A stretch of DNA of 64,000 nt, from positions 40,155-104,154 of the forward strand of contig VZRZ01007881.1 in assembly GCA_013398175.1 (NCBI GenBank), read 5' to 3'. Below, piece by piece: positions 43,101 to 56,652 of this stretch (the first letter of the stretch is position 1; each line of letters opens with the position of its first letter). Both the position numbers and the translations under genes were made by a program. The stretch is from Climacteris rufus (taxonomy: Eukaryota; Chordata; Aves; Passeriformes; Climacteridae). The notes below the pieces were generated by a model. It ran no database searches. It saw only the letters and a program-made list of their open reading frames with translations, and was not told the origin of the DNA.

Positions 43101-46100
43101 CTCAGAGCTGTCCTTTTTTTTTTATTATTTCTCCGCCAGAAAGGACACAAATAAAACAGAGGATCCCCCTTCTCCCATCAGTGAACAAAATCAAAAGACT
43201 AGAAAATGTGTTGTAATTTGTCAGTTTGCAAAATCTAGAAATAACACAGACTTCTTTCTCAATATAGACAGTGCTATGGGAATCATTTGTGGCAAGGAGT
43301 CAGAAAAGAAGAAAAACCTACTTGACTGGCCATATGACTGGTAAAGGGCCTTCTGGTTTCTTAAGATACTTTGTAGTAGCATGTGTTGATTTTGAGATAC
43401 ACAGCAGCAAGGCATTCAAATTTATTACTTGTACCTTACTTGTAATTTTGAACGTAGAAAAATCACAAATCTTCCTGTCATTCATTTTACACTTACTTTT
43501 GCAGGCTTGCAATGTGCTGTGTTGGAATCTAGCAAGGCTTGAATTTCTTGGTGGCCTGTGTAAAGAAAGCATTTTGCAGAAAGCGCATAAATGTGGCTGT
43601 TTCCTAATGGGGAGACACTGTTGCTCTATCCAACTTCAGCAGAGGTTTTTGAATTGCAGTGCTCAGCAATTTTCTTTAACCATAGAGAATCATCCGTCAT
43701 TCTTAAATAATGGCACTACTTGCTAGTTTAGGACTTTCTCAAGGTTTCAGCAATGTTGATCTGAATTGTGTTGCCTCTTGTAGAGGAGAGGCCTGTGTAG
43801 CAGAGCAAACTCTAAAGTGTGCAGTCAAGGTAATGAATGGAGATTTGTTCCTCTTGTAAGAAGTCATATCTATAGAACTGGTTCTTTGTGATCAGATAAT
43901 GATTTTATTTATTTTTAGCCAAGGACGTGACTACGTGTTTTTTTGAAGAACAGGTTGTTTACCTAATGATGATGAATGATACTCCCGTAAGACCACAGCC
44001 TGGGTGAGTACCTGAAACAGGTATTTTGATTGGGAATGTCCCTCTCTGAGAATATGCTTCATCAAAAGGAAAAAAAGAAATAAAATAAAAGTTTAGAGTA
44101 TGCACATGTTATTTCAGAGCTGTGTAAAGTAAAAGGGTGAAGCAGCAGTTACCATATAAATTTTTAAAAACAATTCTAGGAAAACAATACATTATTAGCA
44201 TATAAACAGATCTAGTGGATAGTGAGAAATTATTATAATAGGTGAAAGTAAGAAGGTATGTGGAACAGTATGTTAATAGTTTATTAGAAAAAATTAACTT
44301 GTTGTTTTCTATAAATGAGAAGACTTAGTCATAAAGCTTACTTTATAAGCTGAAATATGACTAATTTGATACCAGAGCCTTTTATTTCTGCAACTTCATG
44401 TTCAATTCTCTGAGGGATGGAAAGTGGAAACATTGATTTCTTTTTTCCAGGGGAAAAAGTGTGCCAAAGAGTGAGGTAAATTTTTAGTGACGATTAAATG
44501 CTATGCTGTTACTGCAAAATGTTACGGCAAATGTTACACTTACGGTAAACAAGTAATTTCTACTTACTTGCCTTAACATGCTAATATAAAACAAAACCTG
44601 CCATGTCTGGCATTTAGCAAGCTGAGGTGGGCTGGTGGCCATCTCATGAAGCTAAGCAAAGTGAAATGGTCAGTGCTGCACCTGAGGAGGAATAACCCTA
44701 TGCATCAGTATATGCTGAGGGTCAACTGGCTGTCTCTAGGAAGTAGTACAATATGTGTCTGAAAGTGCATTGTTTATTGGAACAAATGGGCTAGAGAATT
44801 CAGGATATTGCTGGGAATTCTGGTAAGCAGATAAATGTTTCAGATGTCTAGGTTGGATACTTGAGTCTGCCTTAACTTGCAGGGATTTTCCATGACAAGT
44901 CTTGCTTAGTCTTTTGTTAAAGATTAAGACGAAAAGATAGTGAAAGCATTGTGAAATAAAATTTTTGCTGTTTATACTAGATACAATATAATATTTATAC
45001 TATAATATATACAATATATATATTTTTTGTTTATTTCTTTGTTTTCCTTCTTTCATTTCTTGTTAACTGTAGAAGGTTACCAAAAGGAAACAGCTAACTG
45101 ACATTAGTTTACATGATTTGGGAGATGGTAATTGCTTTTTCCCTTTTCTCCCTCCAAGTTAGCTGAAATGGCCTGACTTGAAGCTGCTCTTGTTCAGAGC
45201 TCATGCAGAGCAAAGCAGAGAGAATGCAGCTTCTGGTTTTAGTTCAGACTTTGGCTTGAAATCTTTCTTCTGGAGAAAGGCAGGCACAGAGCATTATCTT
45301 ATCAGTCTGTTGATAAGTCGTAACAGCATTAGGCTGTTTCAGGCATCGCTGTCAGCTGTTGTTCTGGTCACGGGCTCAGTTGTTGCAAAAGATTGTCTTG
45401 ACTGGGTAAGCCGGCTTTTTTTTTTTTTAACAGAAAGCAAAAAACTTATTTAAAAGGATGGGAATTAAAATGTATCTAGTGAATGGATGACAGCAGGAAT
45501 ATAAGTTTTGTATTCCAGATGTTTTTCAAAGCTTAATCAAAGCTGAATATTGTGGCGATGTAATTTGTGTCGTCTTTGGTGGGTCTAGTCTGGCTGTTCC
45601 TTGGGATCAGGGCAGTAATGCGAAATGATGTAGCAGTGAATCCTGGGCTTCCATGTGGTCATAGTTGTCAATTCTAACGGGAAGTTTCATAACAGACAAC
45701 TATTGCAGATGTAGTTCTAAGTAATGGCTTTTAATAGAGGTCAGCATTTTTCTGACATACTTGCAATAGGCCTTTTCTCTGCTCTGCGCTTCTTTTGTTT
45801 GTTAGACTTGGTTTCATCACAGACCTTGGGGTTTATCAGTGGTTGTTGTTTGGACTAACTCAATATTTCCATCTTCAACTTTTCTGACTTCTATAAACAG
45901 TAAGTCTTTGTTGGTTTATACTTACAGATATATGTTTTCATGCTTTAAAAACCCTCTTTGTGCATACTCTCTGTGTACTTAGTTTGTCAAATATACATAA
46001 TGTAAATGCAGTAAAAATTTCTGTGAAAATCCCTGGTTCTCTGAGATGTTGCAATGGAAGGATGTTATATTTTTTAAAGGGTAGGTACTGGACTAGTGTT

Positions 46101-48776
46101 CCTCTAAATTGTTAGAGGATATTATTGTCTTTGAGATGCAAAGCTGTATTATTTCTGAACACTGTGATCAATAACATAGAAAGCCCTTTATTCATGTGTG
46201 TCAGTCTGTAGTTACTGAACTTAAGGAGATTTTCAGAAAATATTTAACAACTAGCCTCAGGACAAATTTACGGCTTCAAGTTGTAATCTTGATATTCTTC
46301 TACAGTTTTTCTGTATATTTTTTTCTTTTTGTGTTTTGGTTTGGTTCTTTTAAGATAGCAGTCTGAGAAAACAGGCAAAATGCCCCAAGGTGGACTTCTG
46401 TTGGTGGTTGTCTTCTAGTTCAGTAAGTGGACCCGAAGCCCTTGGATGAGAAGGACCATTGACATCTGAGCTAGCAGAGTGACTGATGATAGTAGCTGCT
46501 TGTCACCCTCCATGGAACAGGACCAGGGGAGAACACACGTTTGTGAGTTGTTTTCCTGGGCAGATGCTGGTATCTTGGTAATGGTGTACTTGGCTGCTCG
46601 TTCGCCTGGACTAGGAAGCAGTAACTCTAGAGGATGGACTCTCTCATCTTGGCCTTGACCCTTTTTCCAGTCCTGCTTCTCTTAGTGCACTTCTTAACTC
46701 AGTAGGCAAATACCAGTCGTGTTATTCAGATCTCCCTGTTTTGCCTCTTTCTTAGCTCCTGCTTTGCTATTTCCATCATTTTATGTGTACCCTCCTACAG
46801 TCCTAAACTCATTTCTGTTCCTGCATTCCTTGCCTGACCAGTTTCTGCATCCAACTACATGTTCTGTTCTTCCCTCCTGTTCCAGTTTCACCAGACTCCT
46901 TGTCCTTATGTGTTATTTCCTTTTGTCTGTGCATAGATTCATTTTCTTCTGCATGAGATGCAGAGGATTGATATTTGCTTGCCTTGTGGATGTCTTACTG
47001 CTTTTGTGATAAAGAGCTGTTGTAACTGGTCTTTACATGAATAATTTGGTTTTACCCCTCTTGTCAGGGCAGGAAGAACATATGGTAGCATACTGGAGAA
47101 ATCGGGTCAACTACAGTTTTTCAGAAATTTATACCATGTGGATGAATTTAGGTAGATTTTCTTGAAAATAAGCAGCAGTGACACAATGGATACATTCCTA
47201 TTGAAACTCAGTCATCTTTGTGAGTACCAGAGATTGCCTTTTTTTTCTTTTTTTTGGTCATAGTTAAGACAATGCCTTTTTCATTAGCATTCTTCTTGGA
47301 ATTGATCAGGGCTTTCTGAATAAATAATATATTTATTTTCATGCGCATGTGTGCACAGAAGGCATCTGACAGTCAAATGTGGTTGATGAAAACGTCATCA
47401 GCTTTGCAATCATAAGCTACTGACAACAAGATCTTGAAAGGCTTTGGGATAACATTTTGGAAGGCAAACTATACACTCTTAATTATAGTAGAGCAGATCA
47501 GTTGAAATAATATTAAAGGTAATGAAGATGAACAGAACTTTTTGCAACTCCCATTGAAGCATCAGGAATTGCATTGCCTTGGGCAAGTAACGTTACCAGA
47601 TACAATAGGTAGTTTATCTGTTGTTGCAAGTTCTATATTCCTACGGAGGAGCTAGTGCTGCAAATTATCCAGTTGTAATGCAATAATCCATCAGACATCT
47701 ACTCCTTTTGAAGGCTATTTAATCGAATGAACTGCAGTATAAACAAGTTTTATGATTGCATATATGAAAGTCCCAGAAGGATGTGAGTTACTCACTCTGT
47801 TGACCTTCCAAACCCATTTTTTTTTTAAATTTTGCAATGGAGAATTTTAGGAGGCTATTTCATTGTAGTAAACATTTAACTTTTCTAAACACCTTTAGGT
47901 AAATTAATACCAAATTAATTTGTCCCATTCTTTTTAAAAATAATTGGAGCTTTCTGGAGGATATTTAGGAAAGTCACTTTCTCCTTCCAGTAGTATTTGC
48001 CACCAGAAATTAGTTTTGGTTTGCATGTTAAATTGGTAATGTTGCATAAATGAGCCACTGTCAAACTGCAGGAAATACTGAACTATAGTTTTGGGAAGTA
48101 TAATTGTAACTGGTCAGATAATGAATTAAATGCTTGTACAGTCTTCAGTCTTTTCTCACTGAATTAAGAAGGAGATGACATCAATTGCACTTAAAATGGA
48201 CTTTTTAAACCATATAAATAAAACTTTCACAGTTATTTTGACCTAAACCAAATGAACGTAGCTTAAGTTGAGGAGTTACCTATTTTAAGCTAAATGGGAA
48301 TAACCTTCACATATTGCAGACTGACCAAAGGAAAGAGGTTACAGGTTTTTTTTAAAATTGTCATAAGCTAAAGCAATGCATCACACACAACCAAATACAT
48401 ACTTTCCAGTCTGTCATAAGCATTGTTGCACTGACTGGTGCAGAGTCTAAGAGTATTGTAGATAAACTTGGTGCAAATGGTATTTTTTATTCCACCTTTT
48501 TTGTGATGAAAGGAGTAACAGTGTGAGGGATTTTATTTAGGCTTTTGCACTATCAGTGGTCTTGTGTTCTGGGACTACATTTTGAATGCTCTAAGGTGGC
48601 ACTATTGCTGAAAGAAGCCAGCCTGCCTCCTGCAGTCCTTGGCTGCTTGCTCTCTCCAGCAGGACAAAAAAAAAAAAAAAGGCTGATTTTTCATGTAAAT
48701 AATAGATTTCTTTCCATTCTTTGCAGCCTACGAAAATACTCGTCCTTACGTAGGTGTGCAGGGGGGCATTGAATAG
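40163..48776 (+). CDS. Candidate six-exon small protein gene, or alternative ZNF281 3' exons
   Basis: Six splice-flanked segments stay in one frame: 40198-40275 (opens NQSCSCEFAVGAVEVF), 42301-42395 (TEGFLKACHFQVLIHFVELK), 43919-44003 (KDVTTCFFEEQVVYLMMM), 44451-44475 (GKSVPKSE), 45073-45127 (KVTKRKQLTDISLHDLGD) and 48727-48776 (YENTRPYVGVQGGIE, stop TAG). Exit and entry phases match at every junction, and the first, third and fifth segments have only one open frame each. CpG is commoner in these segments than in the introns. If translation begins at ATG 40163, with the first exon extended leftwards, the product is about 140 residues: a helical, Cys-containing middle part and a basic, Ser/Pro-rich tail. 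Otherwise the first segment may join the ZNF281 donor at 36463. I recognise no family. Human genomes have a non-coding locus, LINC00862 (once C1orf98), on the same side and strand of ZNF281, from memory; homology is a guess. Exons were chosen by eye, so chance remains possible. Confidence 0.4.
42409..42436. repeat. Perfect 13-bp inverted repeat with 2-base loop
   Basis: GTTGAATAACCCC (42409-42421) and GGGGTTATTCAAC (42424-42436) are exact reverse complements separated by AG. The structure lies 14 bases after the donor of candidate exon 42301-42395, so in RNA it would form a stable hairpin next to that splice site. Confidence 0.9.
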
Positions 48777-51700
48777 GACAGAGCTACTGTTTTTGCTGTG
48801 ACAAACTTGATTTAAATTGACCATCAACATGTTTTTCCATTAGTTTAATTGCTGATTGTTCCTGTTCTTTTGTTGTACTCTATCTAGAACTTCAGGTCAG
48901 GAGGTCAAGTCTGCTGGCATATTTTGCTGTGCCTTCAGAATGGCGTTGCCTCTGGCCCATGCATTCATCTCCCCCCGTGTCATGCTGTTAGTGCTTTCTC
49001 TGATGTACTCACTCTAAAAGCAGTATGTGTGGGTTTAGATACTCTCTCCAAAACATAAACATGAATAATTTAATTTATATGTGACATCACTGTAAGTGAT
49101 ATAAATATATGTAATTGTGTATAGTATGCTAGGAAAGAATTATTTCAGTTAAAATGCCTGTTATTTCTAACCAATTACACTGTTGTTGCTAAATTCATAT
49201 AAAAGTGAAGAAATGGCAGAGAGCTTATTTTGCAGTTCATCTTTTGAAAGTTGAGTATTGCTGCTTGATGTATGCACAGATTTTTCACTTCTGACAAGAA
49301 GAAATCCTGTGTTTTCCTCATTTATAATGTATAGACCTCTCTTTCCATATTTATATTAGTTAAATAAAGAATACTATGAGTTCTCAGAAATGCTGCCATT
49401 CAAGTGCAGAATGTATGGTGCCCAGCCTTCTCTATGTACAGTTTGGAATATGGCAGGGATCCTGCTGGCTTAATTACTGTGTTGCTACTTTTCTGATTAA
49501 TGACTGAAGCCTTGACTTACTGGGCAACCAAACACCATCTGAATTTCATTGTTTCTGAGGACATGCACAGCTTTGACAGGTCAAGAGAAGAAGAAAATTA
49601 ACTGACTTTTGGCTAAAATTCAGTAATTCCTCAGTTATTCCTTTGAATTAATAAGGTCTTCTTGTTCAGAGAATGTCTATAAATGTGAGAAAGAGGAAGT
49701 TACTAATTCTTTAAGAATACAATCATTGAGTTTTATTTAGACACTTCCGACAACACTACATTGGTAAAAGCTATAGAGTCAAAATACATTTTGGAGCCAG
49801 ATTCTCTGCAAGTTGGCAGCTTTCTGAATTCCAGTAGAAGCACTTGTGTCCATAGTTATCACAACTGCTTTGCAGTTTAACTGATTTCTTAAAAAAGAGG
49901 ATTTCTGAAGGTAATAGTGTCTCTGAAAAAATGCACCGATTAAAAATAAATCAATCTCACAGGTGGATAATTTTGTGGTCTTGTTGGACTTATATCTCTA
50001 GAAGACCATTTAGTTGTTCTGTGGCATCTGATCCTGGAAACTGTTAGTTGAATGCATAAGCATTATAAGTATTGGGTGTTCATGGATGGAAAGCCTTCTA
50101 TAGTTTTCTACTTTCAGAATTGCTGTGGAGGTTGTTTAACTCTTAAAGTATAACAAACGCATAAAACAGTATCACTGCATCCCAAATCAAAGTTACCTGG
50201 CTGTTTTCTTGCCTCAAAATCAGATTTTTTTTACAAGACTTTATCAATAAACTTTCATTGAAGTTTTCCATTTGATTTTTTTTTATCATTTTACACTAAT
50301 ACAGCACTGCTATATTTAGGATTACAAATACAGCTTTATTTAAAACAAACAGCTTTCAGTGAAATTGCATTACCTTTCTACCATTAAACACAGATTTATA
50401 TGTGAGGACTAGAACACTGAAGGCCTCTAAGTCCAATGTTATAAATGTGAATGCTTCCAGTAGCTAATATTTATGCTTTTTCTTATTTTCTGAAAGGTAA
50501 TATTACTTGTTAGATACTCATAGTGAAGAGTTGAATATCCTTTTCTTTGTATGAAAGTGTAACAGTCTCCCTCTGACTGATTGTGCAGTCATGACATAGC
50601 TGAGGTGAAGATCCAACTTCAAACATTGCAAGATAAATCATTTCCACATTCTTGCTTAAGTGGCTATTTTAGTATAGGGAAGCACATTTTCTGTTGAGTG
50701 CTAATGCCACTGTCTCCTTGACCCAAGGTCTTAACTATGCGGAGCAAAGTAGATTTGGTACTTAGTGTAAGAAAGAGTTTGCAAGTAAAACAGTTGTGCC
50801 ATGTAGAAATGCTGAAATTTCTGTGCCTTGTGGGATTGTCCATTGTTAAAAGCACTGATTGAATGAAATGTGCTTTATACAAGGTATTAACAGACATATC
50901 CTTCTTTCTTATTTATAGAAACTGGAGTGGGTAGCTGGGATCACATCCGTGTATGGGCTTGTGTAAAGGACCTCAGAGAAGGGTGTACGTTTCTCAAGTT
51001 ATTATTTTGCCCTGCTGCTCTGCTCTTGTTTTCAGAAATGAGATCTATTAGCATGAGGCAGTTTGCTAAAAGGGCAGGAGGTAGGAGTGTTTAATGTTGC
51101 TGAATGGAAACAAGACTGTAGTTTTATCTTAATTTTGCTGTTTGAGGGCCGTCTGGCAATTAACTCATGAGAAACAAAGTCATGGAATTATTTTTGTAGT
51201 CTTAGCACACAAATCTCTGGAATTTTGTTAACTAACAATGTTGGTTAAGCTTCAGTAGCTTTATTGACAGTAGGAATATAATGGAGTTAACTACAGTCAG
51301 CTACACTTAACATGAGCTAAGGTTATGGCCATTTCTTCGTTCAATGTGCCACCTTTGAGAAGTGTTGCTGCTTTCAGTCCACGTTGCCTGTCCTGTGTCA
51401 TGATGTTCCCAAACCCCTTGGGCATCGGCAGTCCCATTGCAGAAGAGCCTCTTTTGCCCCTGGATTGACTCAGTTTGCGGTGTCAAATTTTTCCACAAAT
51501 ATGGAGAGGCCTTGAATATCTGAAAGGCTTTCTAAGTTTCAAAGAGGAAGAAAATTTGCAGAAACAGGGAGAAAGTATATGCAATTATTTTGCTATTCTC
51601 TTGGCCGCTTTTTTTTAGTGACTGCATAAGACAGTTCTAAAATTGAACATTTACATGAGAGTAAAAATAAGGATGCTCTTCCACTCGTGCTACCTGGTGA

Positions 51701-54700
51701 TTCTCCAACCATTTCACATACAGAACTGTCCAGCTTTATTTGCCAGCATACAAGGAGCAGGGGACAAGGTCTCTGTTTCATGCTGTTCCTCCCTTTTGTA
51801 AGAGCACTCTTGCATCTCTTGAAGAGATGAGCTATTGTTTGGAAAAGCCTTTTCCTATTTCTATTGTTTCCTTGTCTCAAAGAATAGACTTGTAAAGGAT
51901 AGATGGCATTTACCTTTAAATGAATTTTGTTGTTTTTAATTCAAGTGGCTACTTCAGTGAGCGTTTATCAAATACCATCACACTGCTTACTTTTTAAAGG
52001 AAATGGAAAAAATGTCTGACACAAAGGCATCTGAAATGAAACACTCGACTATCACAGTATACTAAGATCTTTCTGGAAATACTGTGTGTGAGTGTTAAAA
52101 ATAAAACAGACTCATTTAGTCCTGAGCATTGAGAAGTAAATTTTTTGAAACTGAAGGGAATAAATGGAAAATGTTTATTTTCCTGGGAAATAAACTTAGG
52201 TACTTCAATTTGTGTTTCTTACAGTAGGTATTTTAGTACTGTGCATAATAAATGTGAAATTGTTATTTAGTAATGTGAACAATAATGTCAGCAATAATGA
52301 TGGGTAATGACAGTCCAGCAGCATTTTCTGGCTGAGAATACCAAGGGAAATACTGTTATTACTCCACAGTTGGTAAAATATTGTATATGTATTTTCTTGT
52401 TCTCACTTCCTTCAAGCTGCCTGTCACTCAACTATTACTATGCTCTTTTACATCAGTGCATTATAGGGTGGACTTGCAAACCTACTCATGAAAGATTCAG
52501 CTACATTAAAAGAATTTGCTTAAAATAGAAATTTCTTACTGGTTTTACAGGACTGCTCAAAGTAGTCACGCATTTATGGACGTGGCAAATATGTGGAGAA
52601 GCATCAGGAACCATAAAGTGTAAGTGTAGGATATTAAATCCTAAATAGAAGCTGAAAAGTAAAAGCAAGCGTGGTGTATGTTTTTTGTAATAAACATCTT
52701 TAAAGATGCAAAGTAGCCATAAAAAAGTTACTCAAGACCTTGCTTCCCTTTCTCTTTCCCTTCAGCTTACATGTGTACACAAAATTAGATTTCACTGAGT
52801 GATAAAACTGAACACTTTTTTTCCCCCTTTTGGAAACATATTTAATGACATTTGCTTAGCTGCTTCATATTTCTAGTCCTTCTTTTCCCTCCTTGAAATG
52901 AAAAGATTTACAAAGCATCTGCAGTTGTATGAAACATAACAAAATGATTAGGTAATTGTTGGGCACAGTATACTGAACACATAAAGCTTCATGTGATGGC
53001 ATAAGGTAGTAGCTGCAATTGAAGATAAATGTATATTGACATACTCTGCATACTAATTGCTGAAGTTCTGGTTGAACTAGCGTCTCCCAACCTGAAAAAT
53101 GTTTTCTTTATAGTGGGATTCCACTGCTGGTTTGCATTTAATTTAAGATGGTTTTATCTTTTTATTTTTCTATTCCTTGAATCTAGTAAGAATAGTGTCG
53201 ATAAAACACAGGACTGATTTCCATGTTTTTAGCTGGAAGCCCTTTCAGAAGTATCAGATCTTTTTATGGCTGTTTCAGTTAAACAGTGAAATATGAGTTA
53301 AGAATGGGTTACATTGGAGGATGAGTTTACAGTTCTCAGGTAGCTGCAGGTCAGTTGCACCAAAACTATTTTTGACAATTCCTTCAGTGCAGGGAAAATG
53401 TAATAAAGGAATAAATGAGATTTCACAAAGTGTTCCTGAATATAAAAATATATTTAGTGTTAATTTACATATCCAATGTTACAGGCCTTTCAATCATCAT
53501 AAAGATTTGTCATTTTAAATTGATATTTCTTTCACCTTTGTTCTGAAAAGGAAGGGGAAAAAAAGGTCTTTGAAGCAAGTACCTGTAGTCGAAATTAGCA
53601 TGGACTGAGTTCAATGTAACACAGAAGAAACATCATCTCAAACTGGAACACAGAGAGGATACTTAGCTCATAAAGTACCTGGTGCAGTCAAAATATTTAG
53701 TTTGAAATTTTTCTCACTATGGCTTTCAAGGCTTTGATCTCTTTGCAGAGAAGATTGGGATTTGCAAGGGGCAAATTAGAGCCTAAATATTTAAAACCTG
53801 AAAGTATTTAAACCTGAAAGTACTTAGAACAATAAAAAAATGAAGCCTTTATTAATTGGACATTAGTATGAATTATTAATGTGAATAAAAGCATGATTAG
53901 TTAGGTTGTTATTTGGCACCTTTAGCATCTAGAAGAATCTCTTAAAAATTGTTTTAACATTTGCCTTAAACACTATCCTTTTTTTCCTTCAGATTTATTA
54001 CATTAGTAGTAAATTTGTAGGTTTTCAAAAGTAGAATTGGAATTTCCTCAGCCTTTTTCTGTATAGCTTCTTTTCTTACCTTTTTCTTACCCTGAATAGT
54101 TCTAGTTTGTTAATAGTTCTTGTCTTTGTCTTCTGGCCCAACTATGACTGTGACCTTTAACACACAAAGAAGGACAATTTCTTCTTTTCCCGTGTTATAG
54201 GCTTATGTACAGGATTGTGATTGTCCTTGCAGAGAAACTACTTCCTCTGTTGTTGGCTACCACCAACTAAAAGCTCTGTGTTTGTATTCATAATTAAGAC
54301 TTCTGTGCATGTAACTTTTTTCCTCAAAATTATACACCTCCCATGTGAAGAAAATGCTTGTTTGCAGGGTGCTGGCACTGGTGCTTCCCTTTGACCACGT
54401 TGTAGGGATTTTATGTCCTTTACCTTTCTCACCGTGGAGGTGGCTGTGCAGTGCATGGCGGAAGGAAGTACTGGGGAGTAGAGTAGTTCTGGTTTTAAAG
54501 CCAAATCAGCTGTGTTGTTGTAGGAGCTAAAAGCAAAAATCAGCTGTATGGTGAAAATAAATTGTTGTCTGGGAGAAATTATCTGTGTTGTTTCTGTAAC
54601 ATCACTGAATGACTGAAGTAAATGTTTGATAGATGTGTCATGAAAGCAGCTCAAAATCCCAATTAGAGGAAATTAATTTTTTTTAATAGACAAAAACCAA

Positions 54701-55289
54701 ATTAGATGACTTTTGTACAGCTCTAAACACACATGGCAGAAGTTTCTTATGTTTAAGCGATTCTTTAAAGAAATCTATTCTGGTTAATTTCTTGCTTGTA
54801 ATTGCATCAGTGTTTGAAATTTTCTTGTTTATTGCCACCTGTAGCTTTAGCACATAACTTTTCATAACCTTTATAGGATCTGTCTCCTTGGAATGGCTTA
54901 TCTCTGCTGTGTTGTGGAGGAACCTACTCCATGGAGATGCTGAATGGAAGAATCTGGTTTTTTTAGTTGCCTCAAAATTAATCTTTATGTGTGTCATGTC
55001 GTCCTCCTTTTGTAAAGTTCAAGGTCAGTTTTATTAAGAATAATTGCGTGATTCATATGTGTGACTCACTGCTTTGCCCAGCCCATCAAAACAGAAATGG
55101 AAAGGCCTACACAAGAGTCTGCATTGGGTTAACGCCATCAGTGTGTTAAATAGGGAAAGCTTTAGTATGCAAATGTAAACAAGGGTCTTGGGAAATCCTA
55201 AGCAGAGGAAAATGGGCTGTTTGTCAGTTTTGTAGTGTTTACTTGCTTTTCCTATTGTGACAACAGATTTTATTTTCTAAAGTTTGTTT
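48777..55289. other. AT-rich stretch without a recognised gene
   Basis: An AATAAA at 49363-49368 could serve as poly(A) signal for the candidate gene ending at 48776. An acceptor-like site at about 50919 (TTCTTATTTATAG|) is followed by a short frame ending in TAA. Reverse-strand ORFs of 104 and 138 codons at 54683-54997 and 54238-54654 lie beside the 55.3-kb CpG island, but show no recognisable domain and are not called genes. Confidence 0.35.
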
Positions 55290-55610
55290 AAAGCGCGGTG
55301 TCACTGTGCGTAGCCCGAGGGGGCTAAGGTGGGACGGGGTGTGAGGCCCGCCCTTCATCGCGGGGGACCGGGGCTCTGCCCTGGCTTGGAAGCCGTTCCG
55401 TCCCCGCATTGCCCCGCCAGGCAGGGCCGGCTGCCGGCCGGGCCTCAGCCCGCGCTCAGCTCCCNNNNNNNNNNNNNNNNNNNNNNCGGCCGGGCCGGGG
55501 GCTCTGCGGGCCGCGCTCCCGCAGCCCAGCGCTCCGCCCTCAGGAACGCGGGGGCTGCTGTGAAATGCTGCGGGGATCGTGCTTTCCCCGCCGAACAGCA
55601 GCTTTTCTAA
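55290..55610. promoter_or_regulatory. Orphan CpG island with a short gap
   Basis: A sharp GC- and CpG-rich island in AT-rich surroundings contains 22 N (55465-55486). It has runs such as GGCCGGGCCGGGG and CGCGCTCCCG. It should mark a promoter, yet no coding exon is recognised on either side. Long open frames across it are a by-product of GC richness and the N run. Confidence 0.6.
55465..55486. other. Assembly gap (22 N)
   Basis: Unknown bases sit inside the orphan CpG island. True length and content are unknown. Confidence 0.97.
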
Positions 55611-55897
55611 CAGGGCTCTTGTACTGGGAGTGAATTTCCCTCCTTCATGCTGAGGGATGAAGACAAGCTGAAGAGTTGTGTCCCTATTCCTCTTCCTCTC
55701 TGCTGCCTTGGGGGCTCTGAATACCATATTTCCATTGCATCTTCTTTCCAAGGGTTTTTCTGAGAGAGTATAAAGCCTGGCTCGTTCCTTGAAAGTAATC
55801 AAATTCAGCCTCCTGCAGTTTGAATGAACATCTTAAGGCAGATTTACAAAATAGTCAACAGATGTGTGTTCCCTGCCATCAAATGGGAAAGCTGTCA

Positions 55898-56042
55898 TAG
55901 TTGTTTGTTTTGTTTTGTTTTTTTGTTGTGGGTTTTTGTTTGGTTTTCGTTTTGGTTTGGGTTTGTTCTTTTTCTGTGTGTGTGTTTCCCCTGCTCCCCC
56001 CTTTTTATTTTCTTTTTTTTTCTTTTTTTTTTTTCCCCCCCC
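55898..56042 (+). repeat. GT-rich then pyrimidine-rich tract
   Basis: About 90 bases of G/T-only-like sequence (TTTG/TTTTG repeats) pass into about 55 bases of almost pure C/T ending CCCCCCCCAG at 56034-56043. The end has the form of an extremely strong 3' splice site about 430 bases downstream of the CpG island. It may equally be simple-sequence expansion. Confidence 0.6.
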
Positions 56043-56537
56043 AGTATGTAAAATAGAATATTGTCTGAGACATCCTGGAGTGAATTGGGAGTTTCCACGA
56101 AGTTTTTTTTCAGTATTCTTATAAAAGAATAATATTTTATTACTAAAATTCATGTTAGGCAATTCCTCATACTGCACTTTTCTGCCAAGAAATGTGATTT
56201 CTCAATCAAGCTTATGCCATCTGTTTTTAATTCAAATATTCATTGTAATTGAATACTGTGTTATCGGAGTGACTGTACTTGTTCCCATTCACTAACAAGG
56301 TACATAGCTTGCTGACATCTGCATATGGATAGGTTGGAGACTTGTTGTGTCCTGTAATCATTCCTCCTCAAAGAAAAGGCTTGGTGAGGAATGAGCCCTC
56401 AGGAGCTACAAAATTCCTGTAATAATTTATTATTCAGTGGAATTGTAGCCTATTGTTTCAGGGTACTGTCTTAAACTCTGAGTTTTGCAGGTTTTGGTCT
56501 ATCTTAGAGCATACTGTTATCAAGTCAAGGATTCCTG

Positions 56538-56652
56538 GAGTTTGTTTTGTTTTGGGTTTTTTACTGTTGTTTGTGTTTTGTTTTGTTTTTGTGTGTGGGT
56601 TTTTTTGGTTGTTTGTTGGTTTTGTTTGTTTTGTTTTGTTGTTGTTTCATTT
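56538..56652 (+). repeat. TTTTG-type simple repeat
   Basis: An imperfect run of TTTTG and TTTG units with occasional GTGTG. It is a degenerate microsatellite with the same strand bias as the tract at 55898. Confidence 0.7.

Noticed and set aside
43271..43726. 151-codon + strand ORF
   Set aside because: Composition is like the surrounding non-coding DNA, there is no recognised domain, and it ends before the better exon at 43919.
45356..45404. Segment ending in GACTGG|GTAAGC as an extra exon after 45127
   Set aside because: It would read in frame but leaves phase 0, which breaks the frame of the better-supported last exon at 48727.
50919..51100. Terminal-exon-like frame after an acceptor at 50919
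   Set aside because: It fits only if the segment at 45404 is used, and no nearby poly(A) signal supports it.
54238..54997. Two reverse-strand ORFs of 138 and 104 codons
   Set aside because: No family recognised and no splice support. They are kept in mind only because they lie beside a CpG island.
55239..55802. 187-codon reverse ORF across the 55.3-kb island
   Set aside because: It spans a 22-N gap and a CpG island; no domain is seen and the length is explained by GC richness.
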